Shown: positions 22,601 to 31,600 of the stretch, piece after piece | Numbering within the stretch: position 1 is the first letter of the stretch | Layout: each line of letters begins with the position of its first letter | DNA from: Pomphorhynchus laevis | Lineage: Eukaryota; Acanthocephala; Palaeacanthocephala; Echinorhynchida; Pomphorhynchidae | Length of the DNA stretch: 64,000 nt | Assembly (NCBI GenBank): GCA_012934845.2 | Contig: WNNJ02003559.1 | Coordinates: 38,043-102,042 of the forward strand | Reading direction: 5' to 3' | The notes under the pieces: model-generated | Seen by the model: the letters and a program-made list of their open reading frames with translations, nothing else | Database searches by the model: none | What the model was told of the DNA's origin: nothing | Position numbers and translations under genes: made by a program

Positions 22601-25600
22601 TTGTCTACTCAGCACACCCGTGCACTACTATGATACATCCTGTATCCATTAAGAATCCAACGAGTGGAGCGACAATTCAGCAACAACCTCTGCCTAGTGT
22701 TTAATGATGGTTCGCACTGCAATTCGATCTGGTAAAGAGCATAAACCTCAGATAATTAAACAACGTATCGGAAACGCTTTCATTCACAATGTCACACCGC
22801 AATCCGAAAATACCAGTGAGTACTTCATTCAACTGATGAGTGTTGGCAGGTACTCTATAATTTCGATGCTGAAGTGGTCGTCTAGAAGTGACATGGTAAC
22901 TGAAAATCGCGAATCAAAGTTCAGTCTAACAAGCAACACTATTTTGTATAAATGCCGTATTTCGTAGTAAATTCTGGACCGTTGTCTACTCAGTACATTC
23001 TCGCACAAAGACACCGAAAAGACGTAGACAGATTTATGACGTTTCGGCTTTCGCCTTTTTCAATCTACAAAACAAAAAACAATCAAAAGTCATGTAACAT
23101 CCTTCCAATTATAAATTATATCATTATATGTATTTGTGTTTTGATTTACACTGGCAAAAATAACAGAGAATTATAAAAGACGTTTCGCCCTTTGCTGGGC
23201 TTTTTCAATTTTAAGTTTTAATAACCAAAAGATTTTAACGAGTGTTTAGCCTAGATTAACTTATATATATTAACTTATATTATATATACAAAATGGTGTT
23301 GCTTGTTAGACTGAACTTTGATTCACGACTTTCAGTCAACATATCACTTCTAGACGACCAGTAAGTACCCGACAACACTCATTAGTAGAATGAAGTACTC
23401 ACTGGCCGTTTCGGTTGCATGTGTGACATTGTGAATAAAGGTGTTTCCGACACTTTGATTAATTGTCTGAGGCCTACGATTTTTACCAGATCGAATTGTT
23501 GTGGGGACCATCCTTAAACACTAGGCAGAGGTTGTTGCTGAATTGTCGCTGCACTCGTTGGATCCTTAATGGATACGGCATGTATAATAGTAGTGCACGG
23601 ATGTGCTGAGTAGACAACGGTCTAGGATTTCTAACGAAATACGGCATTTATACTAAATGGTGTTGCTTGTTAGACTACACTTTAATTCACGACTTTCAGT
23701 CACCATGTCACTTCTAGACGACCAATGAGTACCCGGCAACACTCATCAGTAGAATGAAGTACTCACTGGTCGTTTCGGTTGCCTGTGTGACATTGTGAAT
23801 AAAGGCGTTTCCGACACTTTGCTTAATTGTCTGAGGCTTACGCTCTTTACCAGATCGAATTGCTGTGCGAACCATCCTTAAAAACTTGGCAGAGGTTGTT
23901 GCTGAATTGTCGCTGCACTCGTTAGATCCTTAATATATACGGCATGTATAATGGTAGTGCACCGATGTGCTGAGTAGACAACGGTCCAGGATTTCTTTCG
24001 AAATACGGCATTTATACGAAATGGTGTTGCTTGTTAGACTGGAATTCTATTTACAGATATTTTTACTATATATAGTAATATATAATATATGTATCAGAAA
24101 GTAATTATCGATTAACAGTACGTATTCAATTTAGAAACACCATAACAGGTCTCAATTATAACGTTATAGGTGAAGTTAATTGCAGCACCAAAGACATTAT
24201 AGATTTAGCAAATTGCCAACACTGTAACCTCCAATATGTTGTAGAAACAGGACGTAGCTTGAGTGAACGTTTAAATAGCCGCCGTGCAGATATAAAAAAC
24301 AAAGCAATAAAGCAAGACGCGATAGTAGAACATTGTGTAAGAAAACACTCGCTAACCACCGATTGCTTTAACTATATAGTTACCAAAAAATACCGGCAAT
24401 GATAAGATGAGAAAATTTATGGAACAAAAATTGATCGGCCAATTAATGTGCGACTCACCAAATGGTATAAATAAACATATTTTTTATTCGAACTAATTTA
24501 AAACACCTAGCCATATCTGACCGATTATGCAAACATGGTTCGACGGACCCCAGAATGCGCACACGACATTTTCGATTCCCTTGAAGAGAATCAAGGAGAC
24601 GAGTGTGCTTTTCAGGACACCGAAATCTGTAATGAATAAAGTTGATCATCGTTGGGTTTAAAGACAAACCTAACTTCGCTAAGCGATAAGCAACAATACC
24701 CATTACAGACTTCATACGCCCTTCGAACCTTGCATCCGACAGTGTTTCTTTCTAATGCAATAGAGATGTCGTCCGCATAAATGATGGCGTGGGTGTTCCT
24801 ATCCAAAAGACCCTCCAGAACTCCCCTTGTTACTATCATATAAATGATAGGAGACCGAGGAGAGCCCTGGGGAAGTCCTTTGTTGAGATAATAGTATTTA
24901 CCCGCGTCATCATTCAAGTAGAAAGTTCTTGCTTTCAAAATACCTATGACACGACGCAACATATTACTCGGTATTCCATCACTGGTCAACGTTGTAATTA
25001 TTGCATCATGTTCTAAGTTGTCGAAGGCTACCGACACATCTAACGAATAGAGGAATGCAGGTCGACTGTCGCTGGTGAGAAAGCTTTGCATGGACCTTAC
25101 TGCCTTAACAGTTCTCCTTCCTCTACGAAAACCGTGAATGTAATCTCCCAACATATCACGATCCTCGTAGAATCGGGAAAGGTTCCTAGCAAGATCCATC
25201 TCATATACCATAACAATATTGTTAGATATTGTTATGGGTCTTGTGTTTTTAGCATTCGACACCCATATTCCCTTCGCAAGAAACAATACTCTTCCGACCG
25301 CAATATCGCACCAAGCTGCTAGAGGTTCCTCTAGCATTTTGGTGTCGATATCCGTCCGAATTTTATCGACGATCAATTTCGTCGCAGCAGAACATGCCGA
25401 AGCTCCGTTAGATGAAATCTTCGGCACGACTGGCCACGCACACAAAATGTCGTCGACAGTGATGTCCTCTTGTGAAGTGTCGATGGTCGTGAGCAAGAGT
25501 TCCATCCGAACTCTGATCATTTTCCTCTCAATCCATACCTCAACATTGGCTAGATGTTAATTATTATTTAATATACTAGAATTTATAATCTCATTAAAAA

Positions 25601-28600
25601 AATTAAGATATTGGTATAATTAATTTTATTATTTAAATTTATCATTACTTCCTTAATTGCTTTATTTAATGCTTGCATACCAGATCGTGTAGGTTGAAAT
25701 CTTATCTTGAAAACTAGTTCCTCCTTCCACGACAAATATACAAGTTTATGTTCATCGTTAAAAGAATCTGGCAGCAAATTCTGCTGCCATTTCATTTTGA
25801 ATTTAGTATTTTTATTTTGTATTGCAAAATCCAATGTGGAGCAATATTTATTCCGACGCCGGATTAATGTCCCTGTCGAGGGACATATGATCTCCCATGC
25901 TGGGGCGATCATATTGCCCACCTGACACCCTCCGTCGTCGTTAAAATCTCTTATTAAAAATTGAGCACTCAAATTGAATATATTCAACAGCATAAACCGA
26001 ATCTCTCTCCTCCCCCTTTTCGAACTCCAAGCACCCAGCTTGATGTAACAATTTGCTACATAAACTGGGCGTCTGGAAATGAAAAGAACAGAAAAGTTGG
26101 AATGAACCTACTTCGCTAGTGCCATGCACTAGTAAAGACGCGCAGAAACGCTTCTTTACCGACGACACTAGAAAGAGTTCCATTCTGAGACCCTCCACAG
26201 ACACAAATGTGTCGTAGTCGTCGATCTTTCTGCCAAATATCTTTAATGGATCGGGTGATCTCGCTTTCTGCAAGAAAAGCACATCCGCTTCTATCTCTCT
26301 TATTTTTTATCTCCCTTATTTTTGTTGAGATTATTGTTCTCTTTGCATCTTATTTTAAGTGCAAAACAGTCTTGCTTTATAGGCAATAGTCTTTGCACAG
26401 AAGATTCTTCTATATTTTTTAAATTTTCTTTCAAGAAGATTTGCTCTTCCCAACTGACTTATGACGATTAATTCCTTCCAACTGTACTTATATTAGATGT
26501 ATATAGATTAATAAGCAAATAAAAACAAAAAACAAAAAGCAAATACAAAAAACAAAGATCAAAAACAAGAAAAGAAAAAAAACTATATCAACAGCAAAAA
26601 CTCACCTCTCAGCTACCAATATAGTCTAATGTATTGTCATCATTCTGAGAGCCTTCTATTTTCGTTTGTGATAAATCGTTAAAACGATTGAAAGTAGTCA
26701 CCGAAATCGATGACTTCTCTTCCTCCTAATTCAACGCTTTGTACTTGTGTAATGTTGCTGCGTTCAACTCCGATTTGAATTTCTTCAAATCAGATTCATG
26801 AACTACAGCATCCTTTTTTAGTTTAGCATTTTCCTGCCTTAACGTATCCATTTCTTTTTCAAGGGCAAGTTCTCTCTCGATCAACATTGCTGCTTGTCCA
26901 GCATGTTGATCCATATAGTGACTTTTGGCTGCTTAAAGATATGATTGAGCCTCATCACAAGCCCTTTTGTTCCCACCGTTTATCCAGGCTAAGTAAGACT
27001 TGAACTCTGGACAAACGTCTGAGTACATGAGGTTGCTCACATTCTTCCACTTCTTCTTTCTCCCCAAATGACGGCACATTCCTAAGGATGGCAGTCACTT
27101 GTGGAGAAATGTCGATAATTTATGTACCCTCCTCTCCAACTAAAGCCGCTTTGAATTTATCCTTCAAAGCTAAGCTTTTGAAAGAGATTCGGTAAAAATT
27201 ATCTCTTTTGAAAAATCGTTCGAAAATTTCTCCTCGAACAGTTTTTCTTATTTCCCTCCCTTTCAATCTCTTTTATTCTTTTGTTGAGATTATTGTTCTC
27301 TTTGCATGTTATTTTAAGAGCGAAAAAGGCTTCCCTTATAGGCAAGAGCCTCTTTTGCACTGAAGACTCTTCTTCTATATTTTTAAAATTTTCCTCCAGT
27401 TGGAAAGAAGATTTTCTCTTCCCAACTGGCTTATGACGATTAATTCCTTCCAACTGTACTTATATTAGATGTATATATGAATAAATAAAAACAAAAAACA
27501 AAAAGCAAATACAACAAACGAAGATCAAAAAATAAACATCAACAGCAAAAACTCACCTCTCAGCTACCAATATAGCCTTTTATTCCGAAAACTTGAACTT
27601 TGGATAACGAAGAAGTTCGTTTCAAATAGAATACGCTTTGATTGTCTGATTGATACTCAAGACGTTTGAACGAGTGAACTAAAAACATGCAAACAGTGGT
27701 ACTTATAGTAACACAGTCAATCAACGCCGCCTATTCAACATTATCACTATAACCATTGTTATAGTGAGCAGTTTTACAATAGTTATCAAAACACTATTAT
27801 ATCGTGTTTGAAGATTTGAACAAAAAATGTGCAGTGCAGAGGATTAAAAATTGTTTAACGTGCAAAAAATTGCCAGCGAAATCCCTATCCTAACCCAAAC
27901 TCTACCAGGTATTCTTCTAATTCTAAGGATAGGGTAATTAATGGTTTGTTTTCTGGTTCACAAATGGAGCAGGGGACTTTCCCCCTGTGTCCAAACTTCA
28001 AAATCTGGTTAGCATTAAATTCACTTCGCCATTAGAGCGTCAAAAGATTTTTAACACTTGCCTTTTGGAATTTCAATATAGAAACAGTCATCTTTAACTC
28101 AATCCGTTATTATGAATCAAAGGTGAGAATTTCATTTTCCTCCACTGACCATGTTGTCTACTATATTGAGTACTAAAAAGAACATATGGCACATCTTGGA
28201 GTTATACACTTCAAACCTATACAAGCGTCGATGAAAATAGCTAATATCCCGCCAGTTCTTGATACACCAACATTCACGCCCTTAAAAAACTTTTTAACAT
28301 TACTAATACCCGCTTTTTTAAATTAAAGAAAGGCTTCACCGTTCCGATTGCCTTTTGTTCCACCACGGAGAATGTAGTCGACTGCTTATCAAAATCTGCC
28401 TGTAATCCTTTTTTGGGACACAATCTGATTTTTACAACTATTGATACTGACAACCTAACCAACCTCACTGTAATAGCTGCCATAAGTGGGGGCATTTAGG
28501 GTCAGGCTGTCATTTATCTCAATCTTGCAGGGTCTGCGGATCTTCTGACGGCCATCATATAAATGTGAAATGCGAAAGACCCCCGCAGTGCTCCAACTGT

Positions 28601-31600
28601 GGGGGCGATCATCCGGCTTGGTCCAGGAAATGTAGTTCTTTCAAAAACTATCAAAAGCGTTATCGCTCTCCCCCAATATAGTCTTCTAGCTTCGTGGAAG
28701 TTAGAAATCAACTTTCCGACCACGACATCATCCGTTTGATTGATGCTAAGAGTCAAGCGACATCTAAAAATTAGAAGATCTGATCATCAACCTAATAATT
28801 CCATGCGTGGCGTGACACAAATTCTGACAACAACAGTTCCTGATTCGAAGAAAAGGGGAGCTTCCACTCACAACCCTTCGTCCATCAAACTATCCAAGAA
28901 AGGGAAGAATTGGGAATTGGCTGTCACCACGGGAAATGAAGAGAATGCCGGTGGGCAAATGACTCCTTCTGTTGAGGTTGGTAGCAAGAAGGCAACCTTT
29001 CCGTCGCTGGATCCAACTAGGGGGAGGACTTTCCCACTACGGCTTACCATCGCAATGGGAAGTAATCATGAACCGTTTTCGCTCAACATTCTTCAGTGGA
29101 ACTCTGGAAGTGCTTCCGCTCTTAGCCTTCTATCTGCTAGAGATGTTGATGCTATAGTTTTTCATGAGACGCGGTCTATCCGCCTCCTACAGGACATTAC
29201 TCGATTTATCTCAAAGCACATTACCACCCAATTTACTCCGTACATAACCCCTCCTCACTCCTTCTCTTCTCAAGGACTTCTAATATTAGTTAAATGCTCC
29301 TTAAGGTCCTCCTTCTTACTAACCTACTCATGTCCAGCCCTTTCTTGTTTATCTATATCAATTGTCAAGAACGGTAAACGCATCAGTATAGCTAATGTCT
29401 ACATCCAGCCTGGGGAGATTCACAAAAACCGTGACCTCCAAGACCGTATTTTAGGTAGCGGCTATGACATGTTACTCGGTGACTTCATAGACAGAACTGG
29501 TTGTTGGATTAATGCAGCACTTCGCAGAGCCAGGAATGATTATCTTATGCATAAATCACCAACCCCATCTTTCATTGCTCCACAACAAATTCAAACCTCG
29601 ACATATTACTGCTACATAGGATGTGGTTGTAAAAACCCATCTGTACTGAGCAGTCGCGCCAACAGCTAGCAACATCTCATGACCTATTACGTTGGAGGCT
29701 AGAGAGATACGTTGCTTAGAAGGAGGTTTCACTTCGATCCAATTAAAGTGGCCTTCTTACTCTTCTTAATCTCTCAGGCTCCCTAATGGAAGATATTCAA
29801 GGAGAAGTTTGTGTGCTAACGGGAGAGAGCATCGGGTTGTATTGGTAGCGTAGGCCTTGATAGAGTTTTGGAGGAGTCACTAGCCCTCCATAATTATGGA
29901 GCCACGCTTTCTCCCCAGCCAATTCAGCCTTGTGGTGATTTCAGGAGCAGGGACTTATCTGTTACGGATAGTCTTAACTCCTGGTGACACTTCCGCGCAC
30001 CTCCAAATCTGTCGCTCCACTTTATTCTCGAGTTCGTCAGCTTTTGACAGCCGAACAAAGAAAAGAAGTGACCGTCACAATACTTTTAGCCTCACCATCC
30101 GATCTGGCCGGCATCAATTGTAGCCGACGTATATTTTAACCAAAGTAAAAATCTGTTTCATGTTTTAAAGACATGTGGTTCATTTCGATTCAAAATTCCC
30201 TCATATCCATCAACAAAAAAGCGCTTGCGCGTAGAATTTGCGATCATCTATGTAGGCGTAATTTAATCCCACCGAGTTTTCATGGGTTTGTCAATGTGCG
30301 CTTGTTCCATTCAGCAATTAGTAAAGTGCATCAATTTTGTAAAGATAACAGTCATCAACTTGCTGTGGCTGTTTTCCTTGACTTTTCTGCTGTATTTGAC
30401 GGTATCTCAATTCCCTTCGTTATCTCTTCTCGCTGTTCCCTCGGGCGGCATGTGGGAATTGTTAACAGAGTGGAGATATTGCTGTACACCAAGCGGTTCT
30501 ACTATGAAGACGAACCTGATGCACGTCAGTTCTACACTATTACAGGTGCGCCTCGAGATTCCCTACTTTCTCCTAACTTATATCTTGCTAGCTCCATTGT
30601 TCTATTCAGGCATTTAAACGTGATCATCTTCTTGTGGTATACGCTGATGATACCACATCCATGTTCTCCGGACGCAGGTGCAAATATGTAGTCTTAGACA
30701 TCAGCCAATTCTTTTTAAGATTAAAAGATAAGTTAACCCGGTCCAATCTTATTTTAAACTCTGAGAAATCGCATGTGGCCGTCTTTCATGGCGCCCCTGC
30801 CACCAAAAAAGAAGCTCATGAGACTAGCACTCTCTGCGCTCTCCTCCATTTTGCAGCTTAAACCACTCTCCATTTTCACGAGTTGAGTAAAATTACTGGG
30901 GTTCACCATTACGGTGAATTGGTCGGCGAAAGCTGACCTGGATAGACATAAACGTATCCTGAAGAAAGCTACTCGGGAGGCTTAGTCTTCTTCTCTAGAG
31001 GACGTCCCTCAGAGCAAAGACTAAGGTTTCTTAAGCTTCTTATTTTGAGATTACCGACCACAGTGCGTCTGGACTTGAATCTTAGGGTGGTGAGAAACCC
31101 CGAATTGTTCAGTCGGAAGGCGGCGCGCTGGTGCGGCCGGGGGTTCAAATCCCTCTGGACTTGAGGCCGTGAAGGTATAGAAGAAGTCAGCTGTTGGCAA
31201 ATATAGAACTAGAAGAATGTTATTTCCTCGAATTACGTCTTAATGTGTGTTTTATCAACATATGTATGTTTCTGTTAAGAAATTCTTATTATTACTTTTA
31301 CTCCGCTTTAAACAATTTTCTATTTTTCTTTCAAAAGTTTCTATTTTTTACAATAATTGTAAAATCGATTACCGACATTAGTAAAAATAGTAAGCAAAAT
31401 CAGATTGTAGAGTTGATGATAAATATAAAACAAGACAAATGACGATCACATTTAAAAAGTTAGCATTTATTCTATCTTTTGTATTGCATAAATCGAAAGA
31501 CCATAAAAGTTCCAAACGGTTTATACAAAGTCTACGTCATGTGTTGGTGATTTTTCAATACCTACGTGTATATATGAGATTATACAAGTATATTATGTGT

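Noticed and set aside
22704-22967. 87-residue open frame in the satellite
   Set aside because: Disrupted in all other units; the conserved feature there is RNA pairing.
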